Part shown: positions 54,532-64,000 of the stretch, piece by piece | Layout of the letters: the number at the start of each line of letters is the position of its first letter | Position numbering within the stretch: position 1 is the stretch's first letter | Origin: Pseudoalteromonas sp. R3 | GTDB taxonomy: Bacteria > Pseudomonadota > Gammaproteobacteria > Enterobacterales > Alteromonadaceae | Reading direction: 5' to 3' | DNA length: 64,000 nt | Assembly (NCBI RefSeq): GCF_004014715.1 | Contig: NZ_CP034834.1 | Coordinates: forward strand, 434,001-498,000 | Position numbers and translations under genes: made by a program | Notes under the pieces: generated by a model | What the model saw: the letters and a program-made list of their open reading frames with translations, nothing else | Told to the model about the DNA's origin: nothing | Database searches by the model: none

Positions 54532-55875
54532 TTATGATTTTATTTCGTAGCAGGGTACATAAGTGCTGCCGGGCAGCTTCATTCTGCCTTGTGCTACAAA
54601 AGCATGTAGTAGCTTGTCCATATCACTCATTAAAGACGCGTCGCCGCTCAGGGTATAAGGTCCTTTTTGTTTGATGGCTGTTATCCCTTGTTCTTTAACA
54701 TTACCTGCAACTATACCTGAAAACGCTCTGCGTAGGTTGGCCGCCAGATTTTGCTTAGGTTGAGCTAAGTGTAAATCTAATCCCGCCATCTTCTCGTGAG
54801 TGGGTTCGAACGGTTGTTGGAACTGATCTTCAATCTTCAGTGTCCAGTTAAAGTAATAGGCATCGCCTTGAGCCTTGCGATATTCTCTTACCTGCTCCAT
54901 CCCTTTGCGTAATCTCTGCGCAACTAGCTCAGGTTGATCAACCAGTACCTCAAATTTGCTCAGGGCTTCTTTGCCCAGCGTCTTTTCTACAAAGTCACAG
55001 AGTTCGTCAAAATAAGCCTTTGCAGAGCTTGGGCCGGTCAAAATAACGGGCAGCTGCTGTTTGGCATTGTCTGGGTGGAGCAAGATACCAAGTAAATAAA
55101 GTAGCTCTTCAGCTGTGCCTGCGCCGCCAGGAAAAATGATGATGGCGTGTGCGGTTCTTACAAACGCTTCGAGGCGTTTTTCTATATCCGGTAGGATCAC
55201 AAGTTCGTTGACTATAGGATTGGGCGGTTCAGCAGCAATAATGCTGGGTTCAGTCAGACCGAGGTAACGGTTACTCGTTATTCGCTGCTTAGCATGGCCA
55301 ATGGTAGCACCTTTCATTGGGCCTTTCATCGCGCCCGGGCCACACCCTGTGCAGATATTCAGGCCCCTGAGCCCAAGCTGATAACCGACTTCTTTAGTGT
55401 ATTTATATTCTTCTTCATTGATAGAGTGACCGCCCCAGCAAACCACCATATTTGGGTCTGTGTTCACTTCGAGTGCACCTGCATTTCGCAACATATCAAA
55501 GACCATGTGCGTAATGGCCCTGGGATCTTTAATTTGTTCCTCGTGACGTTGGCAGATGAACAAAATATCTCTTATCACGGAAAAAATATGTTCGTGGATC
55601 CCAGCAATAATTTGGCCGTCTACAAAAGCGGATTCGGGTGGGTTTGTCAGCTCTATTTTTATGCCACGCTCGCGAGCAATTAGCTTAATATCAAAGTCTT
55701 GATACTTATTATAAATCTCGTAGCTAGAGTCTGTATGACTGCCTACATTAAGTACTGCTAAAACACAATTTCTGAATAACCGATATCGCTCAATCGTTGA
55801 GGATTGTTGGAGTAGGTCGACTTCCAGTTTAGAGAGTAGGTTAAGTACACCTGTTGGGTTCAACTGTACATGCAT
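54532..55875 (-). CDS. ppnN: Pyrimidine/purine nucleotide 5'-monophosphate nucleosidase PpnN
   Basis: Hydrolyses nucleotide monophosphates to base and ribose-5-phosphate; E. coli PpnN (YgdH) is a target of (p)ppGpp. 447 residues against 454 in E. coli, with very similar segments: NMVVCWGGHSINE-EY, ELNICTGCGPGAM-like LNICTGCGPGAMKGPMKGA, TEPSIIAAEPPNPIVNEL, IIFPGGAGTAEELLYLLGI (the PGGxGTxxE motif of LOG-type nucleosidases) and RRAFSGIVAGNVKEQGI. The GGDEF cyclase gene lies 14 bases upstream on the same strand, so they may be co-transcribed. Confidence 0.95.
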   Translation of the reverse strand: MHVQLNPTGVLNLLSKLEVDLLQQSSTIERYRLFRNCVLAVLNVGSHTDSSYEIYNKYQDFDIKLIARERGIKIELTNPPESAFVDGQIIAGIHEHIFSVIRDILFICQRHEEQIKDPRAITHMVFDMLRNAGALEVNTDPNMVVCWGGHSINEEEYKYTKEVGYQLGLRGLNICTGCGPGAMKGPMKGATIGHAKQRITSNRYLGLTEPSIIAAEPPNPIVNELVILPDIEKRLEAFVRTAHAIIIFPGGAGTAEELLYLLGILLHPDNAKQQLPVILTGPSSAKAYFDELCDFVEKTLGKEALSKFEVLVDQPELVAQRLRKGMEQVREYRKAQGDAYYFNWTLKIEDQFQQPFEPTHEKMAGLDLHLAQPKQNLAANLRRAFSGIVAGNVKEQGITAIKQKGPYTLSGDASLMSDMDKLLHAFVAQGRMKLPGSTYVPCYEIKS

Positions 55876-55889
55876 AGGCAGTCTCCTTG

Positions 55890-57422
55890 TTAATCACGTA
55901 AGCAAAGTTTATCTCTGCCGCTGTTTTTGGCTTCATACAGAGCTTCGTCGGCACGATCAAAGGCGGTCAACTTGGAGTCGCCTTCTTTGAGCTGCGTTGC
56001 TCCTAATGAGATAGTGATCCGCACTTCTTTGTCTTTGAAGCGAAACGGAATTGATTTAACCGTTGCACGAATTTTTTCCAGCGGTGCATAGGCTGCTTCT
56101 ATCGGCATACCTGGCATTAGAATGACGAATTCTTCACCGCCATATCGTGCGATAAAATCAGATTTACGAATGGACTTTTTCAGTGCTCGAGCTATCACTT
56201 GAAGTGTTTTGTCTCCTGCACTGTGACCATATTTATCATTGATAGATTTAAAATGGTCCACATCGACAACGACCAAAGTAACGTCGTTGCCTTGTATTTC
56301 AAACAAATGGAATTCCTGACTATATCTGTCGTCAAAGGCTGATCTGTTGGGCAATTTGGTTAAACCATCCAGAAGGCTCTTAAACCTCTGCTCATTCAGC
56401 CGTTTTTTGTAGGTGTTTACCTTATTTTCCAGCACATTGATACGACTGTTGATTGCATCAAAGCTCTCAAGCAGGGCCTCTTTATCTCGGCGCTCAATGT
56501 TTTCACGCTCTACTAGATCTTTACTTATTTGCGCAAGTTCATCGTCTACTAGCCCTTTAAGTTCGGCAATTGAGGATGCTTTTTGGGTGTTTTCCGTTAG
56601 CCTTTTTATTTTAGACTCGATACGTTCATTTAGTGCATTGAGCTCTTTGTTGATAGACTTAGAGTGGCTTGTGGTATCTAAGATTGATTTGTGCAACTCT
56701 TCAAGAGTTTGGTTTAAAGATACCAAAAAACCCTGAGCTGACTGCCTTTCCCGAGCAATCGACTTTGCAAAGATACGAATAACAGCGATCGCATTTTCAA
56801 GTAATGAGTCAATATTTGAATCGGTCGAGATACTGTGTTTGATCGCTTTAACTTCGTCCGCAACATCATCTTCGAAAACAAGTTCGTTGGTCAGGCCAAG
56901 TAATTCTGTCGCTAACTCTGGGTTGTTCTGTTGCGTCGAGGTGTCAATATCATATTTGGCATCAAAGACCTGTAGATAAAACTGTAAAAGTTTATCAAGC
57001 AAAGGGACAAACTCAGGAATTGCATCAATGTCACCCAATTCATTATCGAGTAAATTACGTAATTTGCGACGGGTATCTTCTGGCACACCACGTAGCCTTT
57101 GTAACTGTTTACCCGCGCTCTGAATATGCGTCACGAGATTGCGGTGATTCGCAGAGTTGGTGCTATCTAGCTGTTTTAATTGAACGCTGGTATTTTCTAT
57201 TAAAGGGGCAAGGTGCTCAAAGTCCATACCCTTTGCAAGTGCACTACGATACTTTGCCAACAGGTTGTCCAAAGACACATCTTGTCCTTTGCAGCCTAGG
57301 GTAAGTTTTGCAGCAAACTCCGACAGGGTATCCACCTGCTGTTTTCTCGCTTCTTCCAGCGCTTTTCTTGCTTCAATTGCTTGTGATAGTTTTTTCTCTA
57401 ATCGCGCAGTATTATCAGTCAC
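55890..57422 (-). CDS. Diguanylate cyclase with long helical N-terminal region
   Basis: 510 residues, without membrane segments. Residues 1-340 are helical with heptad-like coiled coil (about 240-345), probably a dimerising sensor. The GGDEF domain starts at LDGLTKLPNRSAFD (about 351) and carries VDVDHFKSINDKYGH and GGEEF (428-432), so it should be active. RKSD (419-422) is the R-x-x-D inhibitory site at its usual place, so feedback by c-di-GMP is likely. It precedes ppnN by 14 bases. The N-terminal signal is unknown. Confidence 0.9.
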   Translation of the reverse strand: MTDNTARLEKKLSQAIEARKALEEARKQQVDTLSEFAAKLTLGCKGQDVSLDNLLAKYRSALAKGMDFEHLAPLIENTSVQLKQLDSTNSANHRNLVTHIQSAGKQLQRLRGVPEDTRRKLRNLLDNELGDIDAIPEFVPLLDKLLQFYLQVFDAKYDIDTSTQQNNPELATELLGLTNELVFEDDVADEVKAIKHSISTDSNIDSLLENAIAVIRIFAKSIARERQSAQGFLVSLNQTLEELHKSILDTTSHSKSINKELNALNERIESKIKRLTENTQKASSIAELKGLVDDELAQISKDLVERENIERRDKEALLESFDAINSRINVLENKVNTYKKRLNEQRFKSLLDGLTKLPNRSAFDDRYSQEFHLFEIQGNDVTLVVVDVDHFKSINDKYGHSAGDKTLQVIARALKKSIRKSDFIARYGGEEFVILMPGMPIEAAYAPLEKIRATVKSIPFRFKDKEVRITISLGATQLKEGDSKLTAFDRADEALYEAKNSGRDKLCLRD

Positions 57423-57603
57423 AGAAACCTAACATCTTTATTTTTTCCTACTCATTAGCAAGTCTACATCAAATTACTGATTAATGTGGAAGATTTTAGG
57501 TCGTAGATCTACCTATTTTGACCGTTGACTCGTCGTGTTTGGTGGTACTGACTCAGACTTTTTTGTTAGCTTAGGCCCATATTTGCAATTTTACTGACCG
57601 ATT

Positions 57604-59385
57604 ATGAAAAAATTCTGTTCCCTGCTCATAGCTTTGAGTGCTTTCCCTGCGTTTGCAGATGTTGAATATACCCTGACTATCACAGAACCAGAACACCACC
57701 TTGGCGAAGTTGAAATTACCTTTCCAAAGAGTGCCCAGGCGCACATGGATATCAAACTCGCTGACTGGCGAACCGGACGTTATGAAATTCTTAATCTTGC
57801 AAACGGGATCCGCGCATTCGATGCGGTCGATGCGAATGGGCAAGAACTTGAGTGGCACAAAGTAGATAAAAGCACTTGGCGTGTTCATCTTGATAGTCCT
57901 ACTGAGGTGACAGTGAACTATCAGGTATACGCAAATGAACTCGGCCTCAGAGCGAGGCATATTGATGATAGCCATGCTTTTGTTGATGCCTCGGGCTTTT
58001 TCATGTTCAGCGAATCATTTCGTAGCGAGCCGGTTCTAGTTCAAATGAAGGTACCTGAGCAGTGGCGTTCCGTCTCAGGTATGGAATTCGCGGGGAACAA
58101 ACATCGTTTCTCCGCGGCTAACTTTGATGTTCTGGTTGATTCTCCAATCGAGTCGGGGATTAATCAACTTCACACGTTTCATGTTGATGGCCGGGACTAT
58201 GAATTGGTGATTTGGGGTGAAGGTAACTATGACGTTGACCTGATGCTCAGCGACCTGAAGAAGCTAGTTCAAACGGGTAGTTTGATCTGGCAGGATTATC
58301 CTTACGAGCGCTACGTTTTTATGGTTCACGCAACCAGTGGTGCCAGAGGCGCTACGGAGCATCTGAATTCAACCATCATTCAGCGCCACAGAGATGCCTT
58401 TGCTAAACGTGATGATTACATCGGTTTTATATCAACCGCAGCCCATGAATTTATCCACACCTGGAACGTAAAAAATTACCGTCCAGCCGGGCTTGTGCCT
58501 TATGACTATGTCAATCCAAATTACACCGACTTACTTTGGCTATCTGAGGGGTCAACCAGTTACCTCGAAGACTTTTTGCTGCTAAGCGCAGGGATCATAA
58601 CGCATGAGGAGTATTATAAAGGCCTGACTAAGCGTTTAAATCGACACCTAAATACGCCTGGCAGAGAAATACAGAGCGTGGCGCACACCAGCTTTGATAA
58701 GTGGATTAATCAAGGCGGCGACCATGGCAAGAATTTTAGTACCAATATCTACTCAGAGGGCGCTTTAGTTTCCATGATGCTGGATATTAAGCTGCTCGAT
58801 GACAGTAATGGTAAGGTGAGCTATCGTGATGTTCACCGTTTACTGGCGCAACGCCATAGCCTGCCTGTGTCGTTTAATAGTCAGGACGTATTAAAGATCC
58901 TTAACGAAATCAGTGGTCAGGATTACACTCAGTGGTGGGCGCAGAATGTAGATAAGCCCTTTATTTTGGATGCTGATACTTTACTGGAAAAAGTCGGGCT
59001 GAGCTATGACTATCCCTCTGGTAGTGAGGTTGTCGCTGGTTTTGACGGACAGGCAACCGCAACAGGAGAAGTGTTGGTGCTTAATCATGTCGCGCGCAAT
59101 GGCAACGCATGGCAGGGCGGATTAACCAGTGGTGATAAGCTGGTGGCATTCAACAGACACCATGTCCGTGACTCCATGGAAAAGACGCTGTCGCTATTTA
59201 AGCCAGGACAGCAGGTTACTATTGACTTTATACGTCGAGACAAACTCATGTCGACAGAGATCACATTAGGTGAAGTACAATCTAAACCAAAGCAAATAAG
59301 CGCAATTGCGTTGCCAACACAAAGACAACAGCGTTTATATCAGGCCTGGATGGGAGTGGCGCACCCGAACGCACCGCAATCTTAG
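57604..59385 (+). CDS. M61 family peptidase (glycyl aminopeptidase type) with PDZ domain
   Basis: 593 residues with a signal peptide (MKKFCSLLIALSAFPAFA). The zinc site is HEFIHTWNVKNYRP with the distal Glu in LLWLSEGSTSYLEDF, the M61 pattern. An N-terminal beta domain precedes it and a PDZ-like domain lies near residues 470-560 (NHVARNGNAWQGGLTSGDKL). It would act in the periplasm on Gly/Ala N-termini of peptides. It stands alone and ends at a strong terminator. Confidence 0.9.
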   Translation: MKKFCSLLIALSAFPAFADVEYTLTITEPEHHLGEVEITFPKSAQAHMDIKLADWRTGRYEILNLANGIRAFDAVDANGQELEWHKVDKSTWRVHLDSPTEVTVNYQVYANELGLRARHIDDSHAFVDASGFFMFSESFRSEPVLVQMKVPEQWRSVSGMEFAGNKHRFSAANFDVLVDSPIESGINQLHTFHVDGRDYELVIWGEGNYDVDLMLSDLKKLVQTGSLIWQDYPYERYVFMVHATSGARGATEHLNSTIIQRHRDAFAKRDDYIGFISTAAHEFIHTWNVKNYRPAGLVPYDYVNPNYTDLLWLSEGSTSYLEDFLLLSAGIITHEEYYKGLTKRLNRHLNTPGREIQSVAHTSFDKWINQGGDHGKNFSTNIYSEGALVSMMLDIKLLDDSNGKVSYRDVHRLLAQRHSLPVSFNSQDVLKILNEISGQDYTQWWAQNVDKPFILDADTLLEKVGLSYDYPSGSEVVAGFDGQATATGEVLVLNHVARNGNAWQGGLTSGDKLVAFNRHHVRDSMEKTLSLFKPGQQVTIDFIRRDKLMSTEITLGEVQSKPKQISAIALPTQRQQRLYQAWMGVAHPNAPQS

Positions 59386-59392
59386 CAGAAAT

Positions 59393-59420
59393 AAAAAAGG
59401 GAGCATGAGCTCCCTTTTTT
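59393..59420. terminator. Bidirectional terminator after the M61 gene
   Basis: AAAAAAGGGAGC and GCTCCCTTTTTT around ATGA: a 12-base perfect stem with A/T runs, between the M61 gene and the converging DUF1232 gene. Confidence 0.93.
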
Positions 59421-59435
59421 AAAAAATCGATCAAG

Positions 59436-59987
59436 TTACATAATGCGCGAGAAGAAGCGAGACTTCTTGGTACTTGAGCGGTTACGGCGCATAGAAGAGC
59501 GGATTTGGGAGCGCGTGCCCGCTAACCAACTTTCACGGTCGACTTTAGCGGCATCACCGCGACGTGCTTCTTCGGTTGCCCGAAATCCACAGAATTGGCG
59601 GTAAGCGCTCAGATCCAGAGAAAGTTCTTGCAGTACCAGCTCAATCATAATCGCGTCATCGATGTAACCAAGCACAGGGACGTTATCTGGTACTATGTCT
59701 TCAGGCTCACTGAAATAGGCCAGAGATAACATAATTTCGCGCTTTTCATCTTCGGGCATTTGCCATTCTTCATCTTGCACCGCATCGATAAGCGCAGCAA
59801 GTGACATCATGCGGGTACGTACAAACTCAGGTAAGTTAGACTTCTCCATGTTGTTGACCAGCTCTTTGGCTTTGCTGATGATCTCTTCGTCGCTTAAACC
59901 TTGGCTCTTTTCGATGGTCGCATTCATCATGCTACGAAAATGCGCCAGATCGGCATCGGATAATTCAAAGTTGATTTCAATTGACAC
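59436..59987 (-). CDS. DUF1232 (YkvA-like) protein
   Basis: 183 residues, soluble. The core SLAYFSEPEDIVPDNVPVLGYIDDAIMIELVL is the DUF1232/YkvA motif, in which Y-F-x-x-P-x-D-x-x-P-D is followed by a G-x-x-D-D segment. The N-terminal 80 residues are acidic and helical; the C-terminal 35 are Arg/Ser rich (RSSMRRNRSSTKKSRF), possibly for nucleic acid or membrane binding. The function of the family is unknown. It stands alone, converging with the M61 gene. Confidence 0.88.
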   Translation of the reverse strand: MSIEINFELSDADLAHFRSMMNATIEKSQGLSDEEIISKAKELVNNMEKSNLPEFVRTRMMSLAALIDAVQDEEWQMPEDEKREIMLSLAYFSEPEDIVPDNVPVLGYIDDAIMIELVLQELSLDLSAYRQFCGFRATEEARRGDAAKVDRESWLAGTRSQIRSSMRRNRSSTKKSRFFSRIM

Positions 59988-60301
59988 TGGATTCTCCCTG
60001 AGGATTTTAATTTTTTATTGTGATGTCTGAAGTTAGGTGGTTATAAGCTGGTTGTCAAACTCACTCTAACGACTAACAACACTATGCCACTTTAGGTACT
60101 ATTAATTAAGAGCTGAGTAAAGATTTATTAAAGAATGGCGTGTGTTTGTTGTCAAATTAGACAAAACCTGGGCAGATGATCGCCATCAGGTTCAGGCTTC
60201 GTTATTCCGTGACTTCTAAACCAAATACCAGTTGAACCAGGCAGAGTAGTTCAACTGGTGCAGGCTTTATATAAATATAGATATAAAAAGTGCAATGGAG
60301 T
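59988..60301. other. 314-base intergenic region after the his operon
   Basis: No reading frame of note. It contains the promoter side of the DUF1232 gene and the end of the his operon, plus an 11-base perfect inverted repeat near 60240. Otherwise A+T rich and featureless. Confidence 0.5.
60227..60259. repeat. 11-base perfect inverted repeat downstream of hisIE
   Basis: ACCAGTTGAAC (60227-60237) and GTTCAACTGGT (60249-60259) flank an 11-base spacer. It lies 43 bases after the hisIE stop on the minus strand. The lack of a T run makes a simple terminator doubtful. Confidence 0.6.
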
Positions 60302-60913
60302 TTATTTATGACGCTGACTAAGCGTTTGTGTTACCTGCTCCAAAGTTAAGCCGCTGCGCTGCAATAGTACAATCAGATGGTATAACAAGTCAGCAGACTC
60401 ATTGCATAATTCGTCTTGGTCCTGCTTCATCGCCGCGAGCGCCACCTCTACGCCTTCTTCTCCGACCTTTTGACAGCTTCGGCTAAGATCTTTTGCGAAC
60501 AAAGACGCGGTATAGCTTTGTTCAGGATCTGCGTCTTTACGCTCACAAATAACCCGCTCTAGCTCAGACAAAAAGGAAATGGCCGGTCGAGCGTTGCCAA
60601 AACAGCTTTGTGTACCAAGATGACAGGTGGGCCCAGCTGGGGTTGCTAGTAGCAATAAACTGTCCCTATCGCAGTCGGTATAGGCTGAAACCAGATTCAG
60701 GACGTTTCCTGATTCTTCACCTTTGGTCCAAAGACGTTGTTTGGATCGCGAATAAAAAGTAACCAGCCCTTTTTCAAAGGTTGTTTTCAAAGCTGCCAGG
60801 TCCATAAACCCTTGCATCAGAATAACACCGCTCTGTGCATCTTGAACAATGGCAGGGATCAGCGACATTTTATCGAAGTCTAAGCTGGTAAGATTTTCCG
60901 GTGTGAGTTTCAT
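60302..60913 (-). CDS. hisIE: Phosphoribosyl-AMP cyclohydrolase / phosphoribosyl-ATP pyrophosphatase
   Basis: Bifunctional enzyme for steps 2 and 3 of histidine synthesis. 203 residues: HisI domain (about 1-110) with [21 protein letters not shown] and the metal-binding [26 protein letters not shown], then HisE domain (about 118-203) with the E-x-x-E-x-x-x-A region [15 protein letters not shown] and [14 protein letters not shown] chose ATG 60913, which overlaps the hisF stop (ATGA); a TTG 9 bases earlier is less likely. It is the last gene of the his operon. Confidence 0.95.
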   Translation of the reverse strand: MKLTPENLTSLDFDKMSLIPAIVQDAQSGVILMQGFMDLAALKTTFEKGLVTFYSRSKQRLWTKGEESGNVLNLVSAYTDCDRDSLLLLATPAGPTCHLGTQSCFGNARPAISFLSELERVICERKDADPEQSYTASLFAKDLSRSCQKVGEEGVEVALAAMKQDQDELCNESADLLYHLIVLLQRSGLTLEQVTQTLSQRHK

Positions 60914-61683
60914 AATCTGCAAGGTACCTTGTTATCTGATAAAAATTGTTTGAGGGCATCTATCTCGATGAGTTGTTTGTGGAACACACTGGCCGCTAGC
61001 GCACCATCAACTTCTGCCTGTTGAAAGACGTCGACAAAATCCTGCATAGTGCCAGCACCGCCGGAAGCGATTAACGGCACATCACATTGCGCACGAATGT
61101 TACTTAGTTGCTCGATGTCGTAGCCTTTACGCACGCCATCCTGGTTCATACAGTTGAGTACAATTTCTCCGGCCCCAAGTTCCTGAACACGCTGCACCCA
61201 TTCACTGGTTTTATAACGCGTTTGGCTTGCGCTGTTCGGGTCGCCGGTTAGCTGATATACCAGATATTCGCCGGTGCTGGCATCAAAAAAACTGTCTATT
61301 CCAACTACTACACATTGCTTACCAAACTCATCGTGAAGTTCTTTGATCAGTTCTGGTCGAGCGATTGCCGGGCTGTTGATGGATATTTTATCAGCACCTT
61401 GTTCTAGTACCTTTGCGGCATCTGCCACGGATTTAATGCCACCTGCGACGCAAAAAGGAATATCAATATAACGTGCAATGTCGCGAACCCAGTTTACGTC
61501 GAGTAAGCGTTTTTCAACGCTGGCACTGATCTCATAGAACACAAGTTCATCGGCGCCTGCGTGGCTATATGCTTGCGCTAGCTCAAGGATTTCACCTACG
61601 ACTTCATGCTGCTTAAACTTAACACCCTTAACGACCTGGCCATTTTTTACGTCGAGACAGGGAATTATACGCTTTGATAACAT
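60910..61683 (-). CDS. hisF: Imidazole glycerol phosphate synthase, cyclase subunit
   Basis: Forms imidazole glycerol phosphate and AICAR with ammonia from HisH. 257 residues, a (beta/alpha)8 barrel. The catalytic Asp residues are in [15 protein letters not shown] and [11 protein letters not shown]; phosphate loops are VAGGIKS and ASGGAGTM. It overlaps hisA by 19 bases upstream and hisIE by 4 bases downstream, showing tight translational coupling. Confidence 0.96.
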   Translation of the reverse strand: MLSKRIIPCLDVKNGQVVKGVKFKQHEVVGEILELAQAYSHAGADELVFYEISASVEKRLLDVNWVRDIARYIDIPFCVAGGIKSVADAAKVLEQGADKISINSPAIARPELIKELHDEFGKQCVVVGIDSFFDASTGEYLVYQLTGDPNSASQTRYKTSEWVQRVQELGAGEIVLNCMNQDGVRKGYDIEQLSNIRAQCDVPLIASGGAGTMQDFVDVFQQAEVDGALAASVFHKQLIEIDALKQFLSDNKVPCRL

Positions 61684-62399
61684 GCGATAGCCTCCTCAAC
61701 AGTGAATGCGCCATCCAGCAACGACTTACCTAAAATAATTCCACTTACGCCCAGTTCAATCAGCTGGCGAATATCATCAAGACTACTAACACCACCTGAT
61801 GCTTGCACTCTGACGCCCGGACTGTGCGCGACTATTTCCTGGTAGAGTGCAAAAGATGGGCCTGTCATGGTGCCATCTTTACTAATGTCCGTGCATAAAA
61901 AGTCGTACACGCCCAGCGACAGGTAAAAATCAATGAGTTCAAACAGGCTTAATTGAGACTCCTCAAGCCAGCCATGGGTGGCAACTGCCCAACCCGATGC
62001 GCTGCGTTTCACATCCAGTGCGATCACAAAGCGCTCGGCACCAAACTCTTCAATCCATGCGGCGACTTCTTCTTTGCTATCTACGGCCATGGAGCCAATC
62101 ACCACTTGTTGTGCACCCGCTTTAAGCCATTGCTTCACGTCTTCATAACGACGGATCCCGCCACCTACCTGATAAGGGGCCGCTAGTTCAGCTGTGGCTT
62201 GCTGGATCTGTTGCCATTGCTTTTTTTGTGGATCGCGCGCGCCTTCCAGATCAACCAGGTGAAGCTTCATTGCTCCCGAATCCTGATATGCTTTTAAACG
62301 ACTCGCCAGTTCGAAAGGGTAGAACTGTGCGGTGTCATACTTGCCCTGATAAAGGCGTACAATTTGGTTTTGTAATACATCTAGTGCAGGAATGATCAT
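61665..62399 (-). CDS. hisA: ProFAR isomerase (HisA)
   Basis: Amadori isomerase of step 4 in histidine synthesis. 244 residues, a (beta/alpha)8 barrel. Catalytic Asp residues are in [19 protein letters not shown] and [14 protein letters not shown]; phosphate-binding loops are VGGGIRR and ASGGVSS. It follows hisH after 10 bases and overlaps hisF by 19 bases. Confidence 0.96.
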   Translation of the reverse strand: MIIPALDVLQNQIVRLYQGKYDTAQFYPFELASRLKAYQDSGAMKLHLVDLEGARDPQKKQWQQIQQATAELAAPYQVGGGIRRYEDVKQWLKAGAQQVVIGSMAVDSKEEVAAWIEEFGAERFVIALDVKRSASGWAVATHGWLEESQLSLFELIDFYLSLGVYDFLCTDISKDGTMTGPSFALYQEIVAHSPGVRVQASGGVSSLDDIRQLIELGVSGIILGKSLLDGAFTVEEAIACYQSV

Positions 62400-62409
62400 C
62401 CTCTTATCC

Positions 62410-63000
62410 TTATAATTGCCAGTTCAGGAAGTTATTCAGTAATTTCGCACCCACTTTGGCGCTTTTTTCAGGGTGAAACTGCATGCCGGCATAGTTGTCT
62501 TTGGCAACCACGGCGGAGAAACGGCTGCCATACTCGCTTTCAACCAGGGTATTAGCATTGCTGGTATGCGCAAAGCTATGGACAAAATACACTTGATCAT
62601 CCGAGTTGAGCCCCTGTGTCAGCGGGTGCGTATTGCGCAAAGACAGGGTATTCCAGCCCATGTGCGGACTGGTTAATTGACCTGTTTCGAGGTAGCGCAC
62701 TTTGCCTGGAATACGCCCCAGACACTGAACATTCCCTTCTTCGGTTTCGTCGCACAGCAGCTGCATGCCAAGACAAATACCCATGAGCGGATTTTGGTAT
62801 TCAGCGATGGCCCTGTCCCAACCCTGGTCGCGCAAGCGTTTCATTGCGACGGAGGCGTGTCCAACCCCAGGTAACACAGCACGTTCAAATTGCTGTAACT
62901 GGGCGGGATCACGGATCACTTCAGGATTCACACCCAGACGTTCAAAGGCAAAGCGCACAGAATTGATGTTGGCACAGCCGGTGTTAATGATGGCAATCAT
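62410..63000 (-). CDS. hisH: Imidazole glycerol phosphate synthase, glutaminase subunit
   Basis: Class I glutamine amidotransferase that supplies ammonia to HisF. 196 residues. The nucleophile Cys is in [17 protein letters not shown]; His and Glu of the triad are in [24 protein letters not shown] holds the oxyanion strand. The start was placed at ATG 63000, overlapping the hisB stop (ATGA); a GTG two codons upstream is an alternative. Confidence 0.95.
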   Translation of the reverse strand: MIAIINTGCANINSVRFAFERLGVNPEVIRDPAQLQQFERAVLPGVGHASVAMKRLRDQGWDRAIAEYQNPLMGICLGMQLLCDETEEGNVQCLGRIPGKVRYLETGQLTSPHMGWNTLSLRNTHPLTQGLNSDDQVYFVHSFAHTSNANTLVESEYGSRFSAVVAKDNYAGMQFHPEKSAKVGAKLLNNFLNWQL

Positions 63001-64000
63001 AGGCACCCCTTAGAGCTTGCTGTTTGCTGACTGGTGTCTTTGGCGATGGCCATGCGCAACGCACGAGCGAATACTTTGAACAAGCCTTCGACCTGGTGGT
63101 GACAATTTCCTTCACTGACCGATAGGATCAGGCTGATATTGGCGTTATCTGCCAGTGATTTAAAGAAATGCTCAACCATTTGTACGTCCAGGTCGCCGAC
63201 TTTTTCACGGCTAAAGTCGGCGTTCATCACAAATGATGCCCTGCCAGATAGATCCAGTTGACACTCGGCCTTACATTCATCCATTGGCAGAGCGAATCCA
63301 TAACGGGCGATTTGTGACTTAGTCCCGAGTGCTTGTTTCAGTGCTTGCCCAAGAGCAATGCCAATGTCTTCCACCAGGTGGTGCTCATCGATGTGCAGGT
63401 CACCACTGGCTTCTATCGTCAGACCAATGTTTGCGTGAGTGCGAATTTGATCCAGCATGTGGTCAAAAAAGCCAAGCCCAGTGCTAATAGACCCTGTGCT
63501 GTTTTGGTCTAGGTTAAGTGTCAGATTGATATGCGTTTCTTTAGTATTACGCTGAATTGATGCCTGACGGTTTTGCGTCGTTAATCGAGTGACAATTTCC
63601 GGCCAGTTATCGCTATAAAGAATACCCTCGATACAAAGGTTATTAGCCAGCTCGACATCGGTTTGTCTGTCACCAATCACATAGGAATTCGCTAAATCGA
63701 CTTTACCCGAGCGCATCAGGTTGGTCAGCAAGCCTGTTTTAGGCTTTCTGCATTGGCAGTTGTCTTCGTCAAAGTGCGGACAAATTAAAACCTCTTCGAA
63801 ACGGATCCCCTGACTTGAAAAAATCGCCATCATTTGGTTGTGGGGCAAGGCGAAGTCCGCTTCCGGAAAGCTGTCGGTGCCCAGCCCATCTTGATTTGAA
63901 ACCATAACGAGTTTGTAGCCGGCGGCTTGTAGTGACAGTAAGGCCGGGATGACGTCGGGTAACAGAGCCAGTTTTTCGAGGCTGTCTACCTGTTTATCCG
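62997..64000 (-). CDS. hisB: Histidinol-phosphatase / imidazoleglycerol-phosphate dehydratase (5' end outside the window)
   Basis: Bifunctional enzyme for steps 6 and 8 of histidine synthesis. The reading frame stays open to the window edge, so the start is missing; by comparison with E. coli HisB (355 residues) about 20 residues are lost, including the first phosphatase motif. Visible: HAD phosphatase domain with SNQDGLG, the zinc-binding [15 protein letters not shown] and the GDRQTD motif, then the dehydratase domain with [41 protein letters not shown] and [16 protein letters not shown]. It ends overlapping hisH by four bases. Confidence 0.94.
   Translation of the reverse strand, partial: DKQVDSLEKLALLPDVIPALLSLQAAGYKLVMVSNQDGLGTDSFPEADFALPHNQMMAIFSSQGIRFEEVLICPHFDEDNCQCRKPKTGLLTNLMRSGKVDLANSYVIGDRQTDVELANNLCIEGILYSDNWPEIVTRLTTQNRQASIQRNTKETHINLTLNLDQNSTGSISTGLGFFDHMLDQIRTHANIGLTIEASGDLHIDEHHLVEDIGIALGQALKQALGTKSQIARYGFALPMDECKAECQLDLSGRASFVMNADFSREKVGDLDVQMVEHFFKSLADNANISLILSVSEGNCHHQVEGLFKVFARALRMAIAKDTSQQTASSKGCL

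Overview
The window is chromosomal DNA of a marine gammaproteobacterium of the order Alteromonadales, most likely Pseudoalteromonas or a close relative. Support comes from the type and order of the housekeeping genes (rluF, xni, ppnN, DUF3192, an astC-astA-DUF1338 block, a mitochondrial-type NAD isocitrate dehydrogenase), secreted proteins with GlyGly-CTERM-like tails, and a moderate G+C content. I assigned the order with good confidence and the genus only tentatively. No rRNA, tRNA, insertion sequence, prophage or CRISPR array is visible. Genes are dense on both strands.

Layout. 1-5.8 kb: a large secreted sortilin-type beta-propeller protein, two uncharacterised genes, and a dihydrodipicolinate synthase that resembles plant chloroplast enzymes. 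5.8-13.2 kb: RhlE-type DEAD-box helicase, glutathione S-transferase, AbgT-family transporter, a small DUF3081-like protein, RNase Z, DUF2252 and PPK2. 13.4-17.3 kb: arginine succinyltransferase pathway genes (astC, astA) followed by a DUF1338 enzyme, with a divergent Lrp/AsnC regulator; astD is absent here. 17.3-19.2 kb: a GGDEF-EAL protein. 19.7-31.7 kb: a tightly packed alpha-glucan/glycogen operon (stand-alone CBM48 protein, malQ, glgB, glgX, glgP, glgC, glgA). 31.8-35.3 kb: EAL-HDOD protein, DUF418 membrane protein and an orphan periplasmic binding protein. 35.4-41.5 kb: rluF, an RND efflux pair and its divergent LysR regulator. 41.5-44.2 kb: a repair/photoprotection group (alkyltransferase-like protein, TudS-DUF1722 desulfidase, CPD photolyase). 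44.4-47.2 kb: HU and ilvI-ilvH with a complete leader-peptide attenuator. 47.4-60 kb: M6 metalloprotease with PKD domains, NAD-IDH, an HDOD-like protein with DUF3192, xni, ppnN, a GGDEF cyclase, an M61 peptidase and a DUF1232 protein. 60.3-64 kb: the distal his operon (hisB partial, hisH, hisA, hisF, hisIE).

The most striking sequence-level observation is that glgX, glgC and glgA carry four apparent frameshifts within 5.3 kb. Each is restored by adding a single G to a short G run, while all other genes in the window read through intact. This is either localised pseudogenisation of glycogen synthesis or a clustered sequencing/assembly artefact. Other points worth a second look are the ilv attenuator (leader peptide, terminator and antiterminator all readable), the plant-like DapA, the terminator-like hairpin placed directly against the rhlE start codon, and the operon joining a predicted tRNA 4-thiouridine desulfidase to a photolyase.
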